A stretch of 64,000 bases of DNA from Pseudooceanicola batsensis HTCC2597 (GTDB lineage Bacteria > Pseudomonadota > Alphaproteobacteria > Rhodobacterales > Rhodobacteraceae). The notes beneath the pieces are model-generated. The model made no database searches, had not been told where the DNA came from, and worked only from the letters and a program-made list of their open reading frames with translations. Of this stretch, positions 8,152 through 17,178 are shown piece after piece; positions within the stretch are counted from its first letter, which is position 1; each line of letters starts with the position of its first letter. A program made the translations under genes and the position numbers. Where the stretch lies: positions 523,846 through 587,845 of the forward strand of contig NZ_CH724131.1 in the NCBI RefSeq assembly GCF_000152725.1. Direction: 5' to 3'.

Positions 8152-9366
8152 TCAGTACCGCACGATCCGCGCCTCGGAGCGGAGCTGTTGCAGATAGCCC
8201 TGCGCGAAGGAGGCGAGCCGCTGGTTCTGGATGTCCAGCGCCACCCCTTCGCGGGACACCGCGCCCGAGACGTCGAAGCTGCGCCCGCAGAGCATCAGGA
8301 AGACCAGCGTCTGCCCGTTCGACCGGGTCAGGGCGGTCGAGACCTCGCCCGGGTCGAGCTGCGCCAGTTCCGCGGCGATGTCCTCGGGGATCTCGCCCGG
8401 CGCCCTGGTGCCCCGTTCCAGCACGGAGTCGGGCTGGCCCTGCGCCACGCCGTAGAGGTCGTCGCAGGTATCCACCTGCGCCCTGACCCGCGCGGCCCGC
8501 TCCAGCGCCTGGGCGCTCCGGCCGCCCGCGATGTAATAGGCGGCGTATTCGACCGCCGCGTAGCTGGGGGCGCGGTTCTCGGTCTCTTCGACCGCGCGCA
8601 GCAGGAAGAGCGCGAGCTGACCGTCGAGTTCCACCGGCTCGCTGATCTGACCCGGTCGCAGCCCGAGGATCACCGAGCGCAGCTGCGGCGACAGGTTCGA
8701 GACGGGCACCCAGTTGACGCGGCCGCCGGCACCGGCGGAGGGGGCCGAGGAATGTTCCCGCGCGGCGCGGGCGAAGGCCTCGGCGCTCATGCCCCGGATG
8801 CGCTGCGCGAGCGCCCGCGTCTCGTCTTCCGCGCCGGGGGTCAGCGGCAGGAAGATTTCGGACATCAGCACCTGGACCGAGGCCCCCGAGGCGCCGCCCG
8901 AGGCGAGGGCGCGGTCGATCTGCTGTTCGGAGATCTGGATGCGGGGCCCGAAGCGGGCGCGGATCGTCTCGCGCCAGGCCACGCCGGCGCGCACGAAGTC
9001 GCGGAAGCTCTCGGGGGCGACGCCGGCCTGCTGCAGGGCCGCCACGAACTGTTCGGCCGACAGGTTGGCGCGGCCCGCGAATTCCTCCATCCCGGCCATG
9101 ATCTGGTCTTCGCTCGGCGAGATGCCGATCTCTTCGGCGGCCTGCATCCGCAACCGGTCGTCGATCAGCTGGTCGGCGGCCAGCGCGTCGATGTCGCCGG
9201 GGGTCCGGAACAGGCGGAGCATGCGGGTCCGCTGGTCCAGTTCGAATTCCGTGACCACCTTGTCGTTGACTTTGATCGCCGGAGAGAAGCTCTGGGCCGC
9301 CGCGAACTGGGCGGTTCCCGTCACCAGAAGCGTCAGGCAGAGGCAGAGGCGGGAGATCATTCGCAT
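8152..9366 (-). CDS. surA: SurA-type periplasmic peptidyl-prolyl isomerase
   Basis: Periplasmic chaperone and prolyl isomerase for outer-membrane protein assembly (404 aa). A signal peptide is visible (MRMISRLCLCLTLLVTG ending in FAAAQ, cleavage near residue 25). A SurA N-terminal chaperone segment follows (IKVNDKVVTEFELDQR), with an LSAEQF/AGVAPESFRDFVR portion, and one parvulin-like region in the C-terminal half (ISEPVELDGQLALFLL). The frame is open far upstream, but the signal peptide fixes the start at 9366 or 9360. It sits 35 bases after lptD, whose product is a known SurA client in E. coli. Confidence 0.88.
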   Translation of the reverse strand: MRMISRLCLCLTLLVTGTAQFAAAQSFSPAIKVNDKVVTEFELDQRTRMLRLFRTPGDIDALAADQLIDDRLRMQAAEEIGISPSEDQIMAGMEEFAGRANLSAEQFVAALQQAGVAPESFRDFVRAGVAWRETIRARFGPRIQISEQQIDRALASGGASGASVQVLMSEIFLPLTPGAEDETRALAQRIRGMSAEAFARAAREHSSAPSAGAGGRVNWVPVSNLSPQLRSVILGLRPGQISEPVELDGQLALFLLRAVEETENRAPSYAAVEYAAYYIAGGRSAQALERAARVRAQVDTCDDLYGVAQGQPDSVLERGTRAPGEIPEDIAAELAQLDPGEVSTALTRSNGQTLVFLMLCGRSFDVSGAVSREGVALDIQNQRLASFAQGYLQQLRSEARIVRY

Positions 9367-9401
9367 ATCGGGTCCGTTTGTCTTGTCGTTGTCACGCGGG
9401 C

Positions 9402-11546
9402 CTAGCGGCACGTTCGGGCGACGCCCCGGCCGGATGACGCGGCCGAGAAGCCGCGCAGCCCGATGGTGAAGCTGAAGTCCGTGGCTGGCGTGACGATAGT
9501 GGAAGAGGTGAAGCGGCGCGAGACCGAAAGCTCCACATCGATGCATTCGTTGGAATAAAGCAGGCCGAGACCCGCCGAGATCGGCTTGTCGGCGACGATG
9601 TCGTAGCGCCCCGAGACCCGGCCGCGCAGGTGGCGGTTCAGGTCGAAGCCGGAATTGAACAGCCACTCGGACACGGCGATCGGACGGTCCTCGGCGGGAT
9701 CGGCGGAGAGCCAGACATAACTGGCCGAGAGGTCGTAGCGGTCGGAGGTCCAGCTGGCCCGCGCCTCGGCCTTGTTGACCTTGAGGCTGCTGCTGAAGAG
9801 GCCGCGCGCCGTCAGGCCGAGGCCGCCGTCGTTGCGGAACTGCCCGGCGATCAGCAGGTCAGACGTCGTGTTGGCGAGGCCGGAGGAGCGGGTGAAATTG
9901 GTGTCCTGGCGGTCCCGCAGCACCGAACCGAGGGTCAGCCGCGCGTCCCAGCCTTCGGCGTTGAGGCGGGTCCAGTTGACACCCAGGGCCGCCCTCAGCC
10001 CGCGTTCGCGCCGGTCGGGCGCGGGAAAGCGGGACAGGCTGAGCAGGTTGCCTTCGTCGAATTCGACCCGCGTGCTCTCGTCGTTGGCGACGAGCAGACC
10101 GTCGCCGCCGGTCCACGCCACCATCGCCACCGGCTCGACGGTGTCGGTCACGCCCGAGGCGGCGTGGCGCACCCAGGGCCAGCGCAGGGTGACGGAGGCC
10201 GTGGGGCTGATCTCGCTGGCCGAGTGGGGCAGGTTGATGTCCTGCCCGGTGCGGAAACTGTCGGCCAGGACGCCGGCCAGCCCCTCGGCCCGGATCCCGA
10301 GCGGCAGGGTCCAGGTGTTGTGCCAGGTGACGCCGAGGTTCAGCCGGGTCACGTCACGCCCGTCGGTGATCGTGTCCGCATCCGGCCCGTCGAAGGGCAC
10401 GTCCGAATAGCGCAGGTGGCTGTGGTTCTCGGCCGAGATCCGGACCTCGCCCCCCAGACGGGGGAAGTAGCGCCGTTCGTAGGTCAGATCGCCGATGATC
10501 GTCGGGATGCGGCTGTTGACCTCGTTCACCCGGAGCGAATGGTAATGCGCCAGGCCGGCGGCGATGTATTCGTCGCGGCGCACCCGCGAGACGATGAAGT
10601 TGCTCTCGAGCCGGTCGTTGTCGGAATAGCTGTAGTCGGTCAGATAGGCGTCGTCCGATACCGCCTCGATCCGGAAGTCGAGCTTGAAATCGCGGGCCAG
10701 GTCGAACTGGCCGTCGCCGCGCAGGTAGGCCCGGCCGCCGCGGGTATAGAGGTCGTCGCTGGAAAAGGCGCCGCCGAACTCCATCCGCCCGTTGGTGAAC
10801 GCCTGCCGGTAGCGCCATTCCAACGTGCGCGTCTTCTTGGACAGGTAGGGGGTCAGGGTGAGATCGCGATGATCGCCGATGCGGATGAAATAGGGCACCT
10901 TGATGCCGGTCGCCAGCTGCGAGTTGCGCCGGATCGACGGAATCAGGAAGCCTGTCGCCCGCGTCTGGTTCGGATCGGGCAGGCGCAGCCGGGGCACCCA
11001 GAAGATCGGCACGCCGAGAACCTCCATCCGGGCGTCGTCGAAATAGAGCTGCATCTCTTCGCGGTCGTGGATCACCCGCCGGGCCTTGATCTGCCACAGC
11101 GGCGGCCGGTTGCCGCAGACCTGGCAGGAACTGACCGTGGCGCGCGTCAGCTGCGCATAGCGCCCGTCCACCCTGTCGAGCCGCGCCGCCGCAAGTTGCA
11201 GCTGCCGGTCGAGCACCAGCCGGGCGCTGCGGATCAGGCCGTTGCGGAAATCGCGGTCGAGTTCGGCGGACGAGGCCAGCACGATCTGGTCGTCGCCGCG
11301 GGTCAGCACGATCGGCCCGGCGAAGTCCAGGCGCTCGGTCTCGCGGTCATAGCTGACGCGGGTGGCGCGCAGGCGGGTCTCGCCCCGCACCACCTCGACC
11401 GAGCCCTCGGCCACGACGCGCGTCCGGTTCTCGAGCCATACCCGGTCGGCGACCAGCATGGCGGGGTCGGATCCCTCCTGCGCCCGGCCCGCCGGGGGCA
11501 GGGCGAGCAGCAGGGCGAGAAGGACGGGTAACAGCCGCGCGATCAT
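9402..11546 (-). CDS. lptD: LPS assembly outer-membrane protein LptD
   Basis: Outer-membrane beta-barrel that inserts lipopolysaccharide in the outer leaflet. 714 aa with a signal peptide (MIARLLPVLLALLLALPP, cleavage after RAQ near 23), an N-terminal OstA/LptA-like jellyroll (about 30-140: VAEGSVEVVRGETRL), and the long barrel domain to the C-terminus. Two cysteines in SSCQVCGNRPPLW and one in the final residues (VARTCR) could form the disulfides LptD needs. The start overlaps the lptG stop as ATGA, which fixes it at 11546. Confidence 0.93.
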   Translation of the reverse strand: MIARLLPVLLALLLALPPAGRAQEGSDPAMLVADRVWLENRTRVVAEGSVEVVRGETRLRATRVSYDRETERLDFAGPIVLTRGDDQIVLASSAELDRDFRNGLIRSARLVLDRQLQLAAARLDRVDGRYAQLTRATVSSCQVCGNRPPLWQIKARRVIHDREEMQLYFDDARMEVLGVPIFWVPRLRLPDPNQTRATGFLIPSIRRNSQLATGIKVPYFIRIGDHRDLTLTPYLSKKTRTLEWRYRQAFTNGRMEFGGAFSSDDLYTRGGRAYLRGDGQFDLARDFKLDFRIEAVSDDAYLTDYSYSDNDRLESNFIVSRVRRDEYIAAGLAHYHSLRVNEVNSRIPTIIGDLTYERRYFPRLGGEVRISAENHSHLRYSDVPFDGPDADTITDGRDVTRLNLGVTWHNTWTLPLGIRAEGLAGVLADSFRTGQDINLPHSASEISPTASVTLRWPWVRHAASGVTDTVEPVAMVAWTGGDGLLVANDESTRVEFDEGNLLSLSRFPAPDRRERGLRAALGVNWTRLNAEGWDARLTLGSVLRDRQDTNFTRSSGLANTTSDLLIAGQFRNDGGLGLTARGLFSSSLKVNKAEARASWTSDRYDLSASYVWLSADPAEDRPIAVSEWLFNSGFDLNRHLRGRVSGRYDIVADKPISAGLGLLYSNECIDVELSVSRRFTSSTIVTPATDFSFTIGLRGFSAASSGRGVARTCR

Positions 11547-12640
11547 CCGTCCTCCATGTGCAGCAGCAGCCCGAGCGCCAGCAGAACCGAGGCCACGGGC
11601 GGTGCCCAGGCGGCCAGCGCCACCGGAATCTGGCCGTTCTCGCCGAGGATCTGGACGAAGTTGCGCACGTAGTAGAGCGCGAAGCCCAGCATGATCGCCG
11701 ACAGCACCGCGATGCCGGTCTTGCCGAACCGGACGTGGCGCATGGTGAAGGCCGCCGCGATCAGGACCATGGCGACCAGAAACAGCGGCTTGGCCAGTTC
11801 CATCTGGAACCAGACCGCGTGCCGGCGTGCCGAGAACCCCGCCTCGGTCAGCAGGCCGATATAGGTGGGCATGTCCCAGACCGGAATTGCCGACGGCTCG
11901 CCGAAAGTGTCGCGGATTCGGGCCTCGGTGAGGCTCGACGGGACCTCGAAGCTCTCCCTCCGCTCGGTCCGCGCCTCGGGGTTCGTGCCTCGGGCCAGCG
12001 GCCAGATGCGCGCGTCGTGCAGCTCCCATGCGCCGGCGATCAGCCGGGCGCGCGCGGCTTCGATCCGCTTTTCGGGGCCGCCGTCGGGGGCATAGGCGAT
12101 CATGGTCACGTCGTAGAGCTCGGTCGCCTGCGGGTTCGACCGCGCCGCGCGGATCACGGTCTGGCCCTCGGCGCCGCCCTGGCGCAGCCAGAGCCCCTCG
12201 GCCGAGAGCGACAGCACATCGGCGCCGCCCGACTGGTAGCTCTCGAGCAGGGCGGCATAGCGTTTCGAAGTCGCGGCCACGATCGGGTTGACCATGGCCA
12301 CGCCGATCACGCCGATGGCGAAGGCGACGATCACCGGCGACACCAGGCTGCGCAGCGCCGACCGCCCCGCCGCCCGCGTCACCACCAGTTCAGAGGTCCG
12401 CGCGAGCCCGAGGAAGAGCGCCACCGTCGCCAGGATCATGATCAGCGGAAGGATGGTGTAGATCCCCTCGGGCGCGTTGAGCAGGACGAGCCGCAGAACC
12501 TGCGACAGGGTGGCCGGCGTCGAGGACAGCCGCCGCAGGTGTTCCGCCACGTCGATCAGCATCGACATGAGCAGGAAGACGGCCAGCAGGCCGATGAAGA
12601 TGCGCAGGAACCGCCAGGCGAAATAATAGTGCAGGGTCAC
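11543..12640 (-). CDS. lptG: LPS export permease LptG
   Basis: YjgP/YjgQ-family inner-membrane permease of the LptB2FG exporter that extracts LPS from the inner membrane (365 aa). Three N-terminal helices (YFAWRFLRIFIGLLAVFLL and following), a periplasmic jellyroll, then three C-terminal helices. The GTG start at 12640 overlaps the lptF stop as GTGA, which decides it over the longer open frame. The last helix ends ALGLLLHMEDG and overlaps lptD by four bases. Confidence 0.92.
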   Translation of the reverse strand: MTLHYYFAWRFLRIFIGLLAVFLLMSMLIDVAEHLRRLSSTPATLSQVLRLVLLNAPEGIYTILPLIMILATVALFLGLARTSELVVTRAAGRSALRSLVSPVIVAFAIGVIGVAMVNPIVAATSKRYAALLESYQSGGADVLSLSAEGLWLRQGGAEGQTVIRAARSNPQATELYDVTMIAYAPDGGPEKRIEAARARLIAGAWELHDARIWPLARGTNPEARTERRESFEVPSSLTEARIRDTFGEPSAIPVWDMPTYIGLLTEAGFSARRHAVWFQMELAKPLFLVAMVLIAAAFTMRHVRFGKTGIAVLSAIMLGFALYYVRNFVQILGENGQIPVALAAWAPPVASVLLALGLLLHMEDG

Positions 12641-13806
12641 GTCGCGGCCCCCCGTACCGATCGCCGAACCGAGCGCCGCGGCAACAGGCGGCTGCCGCGC
12701 GAGGCGATCCAGAGCATGACGCAGCCGATCCCGATGCCCGAGAGCGGTGCGACGTAGATCAGCGGCCAAAGCGACGGGTCCCGGCGAACCGGGTCCGAGG
12801 CCACGCCCTCGATGGATTTGACGATCATGACCAGCACGATCGCGACGACGATCTGCTGCCAGACGCCGAAGCGCGAAAAGCCGCCCGTGAGCAGGGTGGA
12901 GAACCCGATCAGCGCCGCCGCCAGGCAGAGCAGAGCCTGGGCGAAGCGCCCGTGCGCCTCTTCCGCGATCTGGCCCGGGGAGGATCCGGTCAGCGTCGCG
13001 ACCTGCTCGGGATGCGCGAAGAGCCGCAGGGTCGGCAGGTGCCGGATATGGACGTGCGGCAGGCCCCGATCCCCGAAAAGCCGACCGATGTCATAGGTGA
13101 AATCCTCGAAATAGGTCGTGAACAGGCGCTGATCCTCGGCACGGAGGGTCTGCGCGAGCCCGTCGAGCATGACGAGCTTGGCCCCGCCCTCGTCATCGCC
13201 GCCGCCCTCGATGAGATAGGCCCGCGCGGCGGTGAAGGTCTGCGGTGACCGCGCGTCGCGGCGGTCCGAGAAGAAGACGTCGCGCAACGTGCCGTCGGCG
13301 TCGATCTGCCGGATGTAGAAGGTGATGCCCGCCACCGGATGCAGGAAGGAGCCTTCGGTCAGAAGCCGCGCGGTTAGGTCCTGCCGCAGATCGTCCTGAC
13401 GCTCCTGCAGGCGCGAGATCGAGACAGGGACCAGAAAATGGCTCATGACCGACATGATCAGCCCCACGATCACGCCGAACCACAGCACCGGCCGCGCCAG
13501 CCGCCAGGGCGAAAAGCCGGTGGACTGCATCACCACCAGCTCGCTCTCGCTGGACAGGCGGTTGGTGACGTAGACCACCGCGGCGAAGGTCGCCATGGGC
13601 AAGACGATGCGGATCACGTTCGGCAGGGTCAGCGCGGTGAACTCGAGAAAGACCCAGGCCGTCTGCCCGTCCCCGATCAGCGCGTCGAACAGCCGGACCG
13701 CCTGGTTGATCCAGTAGATCGAGACCAGGACCAGCGAGAAGAATCCGAACAGCACCATGAATTGCGACAGCAGGTATCTGTCGAAACGTGCCAAAAATTC
13801 CCCCAA
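12637..13806 (-). CDS. lptF: LPS export permease LptF
   Basis: Partner permease of LptG in the LPS exporter. The protein begins MGEFLARFDRYLLSQF and has helices at about 15-35, 60-80 and 100-120, a periplasmic domain, and three C-terminal helices (about 290-380). 389 aa, normal length. It is the first gene of the five-gene envelope operon and diverges from pepA; the 152-base gap should hold promoters for both. The ATPase lptB is not in this window. Confidence 0.92.
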   Translation of the reverse strand: MGEFLARFDRYLLSQFMVLFGFFSLVLVSIYWINQAVRLFDALIGDGQTAWVFLEFTALTLPNVIRIVLPMATFAAVVYVTNRLSSESELVVMQSTGFSPWRLARPVLWFGVIVGLIMSVMSHFLVPVSISRLQERQDDLRQDLTARLLTEGSFLHPVAGITFYIRQIDADGTLRDVFFSDRRDARSPQTFTAARAYLIEGGGDDEGGAKLVMLDGLAQTLRAEDQRLFTTYFEDFTYDIGRLFGDRGLPHVHIRHLPTLRLFAHPEQVATLTGSSPGQIAEEAHGRFAQALLCLAAALIGFSTLLTGGFSRFGVWQQIVVAIVLVMIVKSIEGVASDPVRRDPSLWPLIYVAPLSGIGIGCVMLWIASRGSRLLPRRSVRRSVRGAAT

Positions 13807-13958
13807 TTCAAAGCCGGCAGCAGACTGCTCCGGACCCTAGCGGATTTGATCTGGGGGGAAAACTGCTATCTGGCCAATCCGACGCCGCGGCGATAGCCTT
13901 GGCCGGATGCCGGACCCCCGGGCCCCGGCACCCGTTCAGACCATCCTGGAGGAACCCT

Positions 13959-15434
13959 TTGACCCAGACAGCCGCCGTGACCTTCGTGGCCCCCGATCTC
14001 GATGCCATCGCCAACGCCACCGGCCGTGTCGCCGTGGTCGTCAGCGCCGACGGCCGCATGAGCCCCGCCGCCCGCCGGGTGAACCGGCTGACCAAGGGCG
14101 CGGTCAAGCGGCTGGTCGAGAGCGAGAGCTTTGCAAAGGCCGATGCGGGCAGCCTGATCACCCTGGCCTGGCCGGCGGGCATGCAGGCCGAGGCGGTCGA
14201 GATCCTCGTGCTCGACCGGCGCGCCGGGCCCGAGGCCGTCCGCGAGGCGGGCGCGGCCCTGGGCAGGGCCCTGGGCGAAAAGGACTGTCTGATCCTGCCC
14301 GGCACGCTGCGCCGCCTGCCCGAACTGGTCGAGGCGGCGGTGCTGCGTGCCTATGACTACGGAGATCAGAAGTCCGACGAACCCAAGCCGCGCGGCCGGA
14401 TCACCGTCCAGTGCGGCGATCCCGGGCAGGTGCAGGACGAGACCGCGCCCCTGCTGGCGGTCGCCGAGGGCGTGTTCTTCACGCGGGACCTGGTCAACGC
14501 GCCCGCCAACGTGCTGACGACCACGGAATTCGCCGCCCGTCTCAAGCAGATGGAAGAGATCGGCCTGACCGTCGAGGTGCTGGAGGAGGCCGATCTGGAA
14601 AAGCTCGGCATGGGCGCGCTGCTGGCCGTGGGGCAGGGGTCGGCCAGCCCCTCGAAGGTCGTGGTCATGCAGTGGAACGGCGGCGGTGACGAAGCGCCCC
14701 TGGCGCTGATCGGCAAGGGCGTGGTCTTCGATACCGGCGGCATCTCGCTCAAGCCCGCCGGCGGCATGGAAGACATGACCATGGACATGGGCGGCGCGGG
14801 CACGGTCGCGGGGGCGATGCGGGCTCTTGCGCTGCGCAAGGCCCGGGCCAACGTGGTCGGACTGGTCGGTCTGGTCGAGAACATGCCCTCGGGCACGGCG
14901 ATGCGGCCGGGCGACGTGATCACCGCGATGAAGGGCGACACGATCGAGGTGGCGAACACCGATGCCGAGGGGCGGCTCGTTCTCTGCGACGTCATGTGGT
15001 ACGCGCAGGACAGGTTCAAACCCTCGGGAATGATCGACCTGGCCACGCTGACGGGGGCGATCATCGTCGGGCTCGGCCATCACAAGGCCGGTGTCTTCTC
15101 GACCGACGACGCGCTGTGCAAGTCCCTGCTCGAGGCCTGCGAGGGCGTGGGGGAAGGCGCCTGGCGGATGCCGCTCGGCAAGGCCTATGCCAGGCAGCTC
15201 AAGTCCCGCGTGGCCGATGTGAACAACATCGGCGGACGGGCCGCCGGCTCGATCACCGCGGCCGAGTTCCTGCGCCGGTTCGTCAAGGAGGACACGCCCT
15301 GGTGCCATATCGATATCGCCGGCGTGGCCAGCGTGAAATCCGAGACGACCTTCGCGCCCGCGGGGGCGACGGGGTGGGGCGTACGCGCGCTGGACCGGTT
15401 GGTCCGGCAGTCACGCGAGGGCGGAAAGTCGTAA
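13959..15434 (+). CDS. pepA: Leucyl aminopeptidase PepA
   Basis: M17 family cytosolic metallo-aminopeptidase. The C-terminal catalytic domain shows LIGKGVVFDTGGISLKPAG (about residue 248), GDVITAMKGDTIEVANTDAEGR with the NTDAEGRL signature (about 328), and GAIIVGLGHHKAGVFS. 491 aa from a TTG start at 13959, chosen because GGAGGA lies six bases upstream and the open frame further 5' is unlike the family. PepA can also act as a DNA-binding regulator in E. coli, but that is not shown here. holC follows after three bases. Confidence 0.93.
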   Translation: MTQTAAVTFVAPDLDAIANATGRVAVVVSADGRMSPAARRVNRLTKGAVKRLVESESFAKADAGSLITLAWPAGMQAEAVEILVLDRRAGPEAVREAGAALGRALGEKDCLILPGTLRRLPELVEAAVLRAYDYGDQKSDEPKPRGRITVQCGDPGQVQDETAPLLAVAEGVFFTRDLVNAPANVLTTTEFAARLKQMEEIGLTVEVLEEADLEKLGMGALLAVGQGSASPSKVVVMQWNGGGDEAPLALIGKGVVFDTGGISLKPAGGMEDMTMDMGGAGTVAGAMRALALRKARANVVGLVGLVENMPSGTAMRPGDVITAMKGDTIEVANTDAEGRLVLCDVMWYAQDRFKPSGMIDLATLTGAIIVGLGHHKAGVFSTDDALCKSLLEACEGVGEGAWRMPLGKAYARQLKSRVADVNNIGGRAAGSITAAEFLRRFVKEDTPWCHIDIAGVASVKSETTFAPAGATGWGVRALDRLVRQSREGGKS

Positions 15435-15437
15435 CGG

Positions 15438-15902
15438 ATGGGCGACGCCTATTTCTACCACCTGACCCATTCGCCGGTCGAACGGACCCTGCCCAGCCTG
15501 CTGGGCAAGGCCCTGGGCGCCGGGTGGCGGATCGCGGTCCGGGGCCGCAGCCGGGACCGGCTGGACTGGCTGGATCAGAAGCTGTGGCTGGGCCCCGACG
15601 ACGATTTTCTTCCCCACGGGGTGGAGGGCGGCGCCCATGACGCGCTTCAGCCGATCCTGCTGACAACGGGCACTGCCGCCAACGACCCGGCCTGTCTCAT
15701 GGCGATCGACGGGGCCGAGGTCGCGGCCTCGGATGTGAGCGGGATGCAGCGCGTCTGCATCCTCTTCGACGGCAACGACACAGAGGCGCTCGAGATGGCC
15801 CGGGCGCAGTGGCGGACGATCACCGCCGCGGGTCTCGGCGCGAAATACTGGTCCGAAGAGAGCGGCCGTTGGGAGATGAAGTCGGAAAACGCCCCGGGCT
15901 GA
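15438..15902 (+). CDS. holC: DNA polymerase III subunit chi
   Basis: Clamp-loader accessory subunit that links the polymerase III holoenzyme to SSB (154 aa, normal). Family features are the opening FYHLTHSPVERTLPSLLGKAL, split by Arg-rich GRSRDRLDWLDQKLW, then FLPHGVEGG...QPILLTT and the C-terminal GMQRVCILFDGND/ARAQWR. Three bases after pepA, a conserved pairing in many proteobacteria. Convergent with the aspartic protease gene, 19 bases away. Confidence 0.92.
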   Translation: MGDAYFYHLTHSPVERTLPSLLGKALGAGWRIAVRGRSRDRLDWLDQKLWLGPDDDFLPHGVEGGAHDALQPILLTTGTAANDPACLMAIDGAEVAASDVSGMQRVCILFDGNDTEALEMARAQWRTITAAGLGAKYWSEESGRWEMKSENAPG

Positions 15903-15921
15903 TCCGGTTTCCCCATCGAAT

Positions 15922-16500
15922 TTACGGCGTAAGCACCAGCGCGCCCTCGCCGATCTCGATCCGCGAGAACCGTTGCAGGTAGCGCATCCCGAGCAGCGAC
16001 TGACGCATCTCGCCATCGTTGACCATGGCGCGCACCCGTTCGCTCTGAAACGGGCCGAGCGCCACCCGGTCCAGCACGACGGGTGCGATCCCCACCTCGC
16101 CGTTGGCGCTGAGGGCGCGGCCCGAATAGACCAGTTGGTCCGGCTCGATCCCCACCTTCGCGGCATCGGCCTTGGTCAGGACGATATCGCTCGCCCCGGT
16201 GTCGACCATGAAGCGCAGGGGTTCGCCGTTGACCTGCATCGTCAGGTAATAGTGCCCGTCGGGCGCCCGCGGCACCGAAATCTCGCCGCCCTGCAGGACC
16301 GACTGGCTGGGGGTGACGGTGGTGCGCACGTCATCCCAAAGGCCGATGGCGGCGATGACCCCGACGAAGATCAGTACCCAGACCGCCGCCTGCTGAGCGA
16401 TGCGACCGATCCTGTGGCGGCCCTGCACGAGAACCCAGCCCCCGACCGCCGCGAGAAGCAGCACGAGGTAGAGCAGATTCATGAGCGAATTCGTTTCCAT
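15922..16500 (-). CDS. Clan AA retropepsin-like aspartic protease
   Basis: Membrane-anchored single-domain aspartic protease of the TIGR02281/DUF1832-like type (192 aa). Two hydrophobic helices (about residues 7-24 and 36-54) precede a periplasmic protease domain with the active-site FMVDTGASDIVLTKADA (Asp near 109) and later YSGRALSANGEV and LLGMRYLQRF flap and dimer segments. Such proteins carry one DTGA motif and act as dimers. Substrate unknown. ATG 16500 chosen; an ATG at 16482 would also keep both helices. Confidence 0.82.
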   Translation of the reverse strand: METNSLMNLLYLVLLLAAVGGWVLVQGRHRIGRIAQQAAVWVLIFVGVIAAIGLWDDVRTTVTPSQSVLQGGEISVPRAPDGHYYLTMQVNGEPLRFMVDTGASDIVLTKADAAKVGIEPDQLVYSGRALSANGEVGIAPVVLDRVALGPFQSERVRAMVNDGEMRQSLLGMRYLQRFSRIEIGEGALVLTP

Positions 16501-16531
16501 GCCCCGGATATAGGGATGCCGGCGGGCGGCG

Positions 16532-17152
16532 TCACCCTGCCAGACCGAAATCCCGCAGCCCGTCGAGCACGAACTGTACCGAAAGCGCGGCAAGCAGCAT
16601 GCCCAGCACGCGCGTGACCACGTTGATGCCCGTGCGCCCCAGCAGCCGTTCGAGCAGGCCGGCGGTGAGGAACAGGGTGAAGACCATCAGGATGACCAGC
16701 GCCGCGACGCCCACGATCATCGCCGCACCGATCCAGTCGGGCTGCCGCCCGGCCAGCAGGATGACGGTGGCGATGGCGCCAGGCCCGGCGATCAGCGGCG
16801 TGGCGAGGGGAAAGACGGAAGGGTCGGGCAGGTCCTCGACATGGTCGGCCTGGTCCTCCCGCCGTTTGCTGCGCCTCTCGAAGAGCATTTCGAGCGCGGT
16901 GAGGAACAGCAGCACCCCGCCCGCGATGCGGAAGGCCGGCATGGTGATGCCGACGAAACCCATCACCGCCTCGCCGAAGACGGCGAAGATCGCCAGCAGG
17001 GCCAGCGCGATCACGCAGGAGCGCAGGGCGATGGCACGCCGCTGGGCCGGTGGCTGGCCCTGCGTCAGCGCAGCGAAGAGCGGCGTCAGCCCGACCGGGT
17101 CGATGATGACGAAGAGCGTCACGAAGGCGGTGATATATACGCTGTAATCCAC
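16532..17152 (-). CDS. MarC-family integral membrane protein
   Basis: Six-helix inner-membrane protein of the MarC/UPF0056 family (206 aa), function not established. It opens YITAFVTLFVIIDPVGLTPLF, the conserved first helix of the family, and has a basic loop (FERRSKRREDQ) in the middle. GTG 17152 is chosen because upstream sequence loses hydrophobic and family character. It follows the ABC-F gene after 26 bases on the same strand, so may be co-transcribed. Confidence 0.85.
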   Translation of the reverse strand: MDYSVYITAFVTLFVIIDPVGLTPLFAALTQGQPPAQRRAIALRSCVIALALLAIFAVFGEAVMGFVGITMPAFRIAGGVLLFLTALEMLFERRSKRREDQADHVEDLPDPSVFPLATPLIAGPGAIATVILLAGRQPDWIGAAMIVGVAALVILMVFTLFLTAGLLERLLGRTGINVVTRVLGMLLAALSVQFVLDGLRDFGLAG

Positions 17153-17178
17153 TGGCTGGGCTCCGACCTCACGAATGC

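Noticed and set aside
9630-11531. A 633-codon plus-strand open frame opposite lptD
   Set aside because: No start signal, no motif, wholly within the lptD gene.
17130-17152. ACGCTGTAA near the marC start, similar to the TetR operator at 21260
   Set aside because: It is only half the inverted repeat and lies within codons of the first helix.
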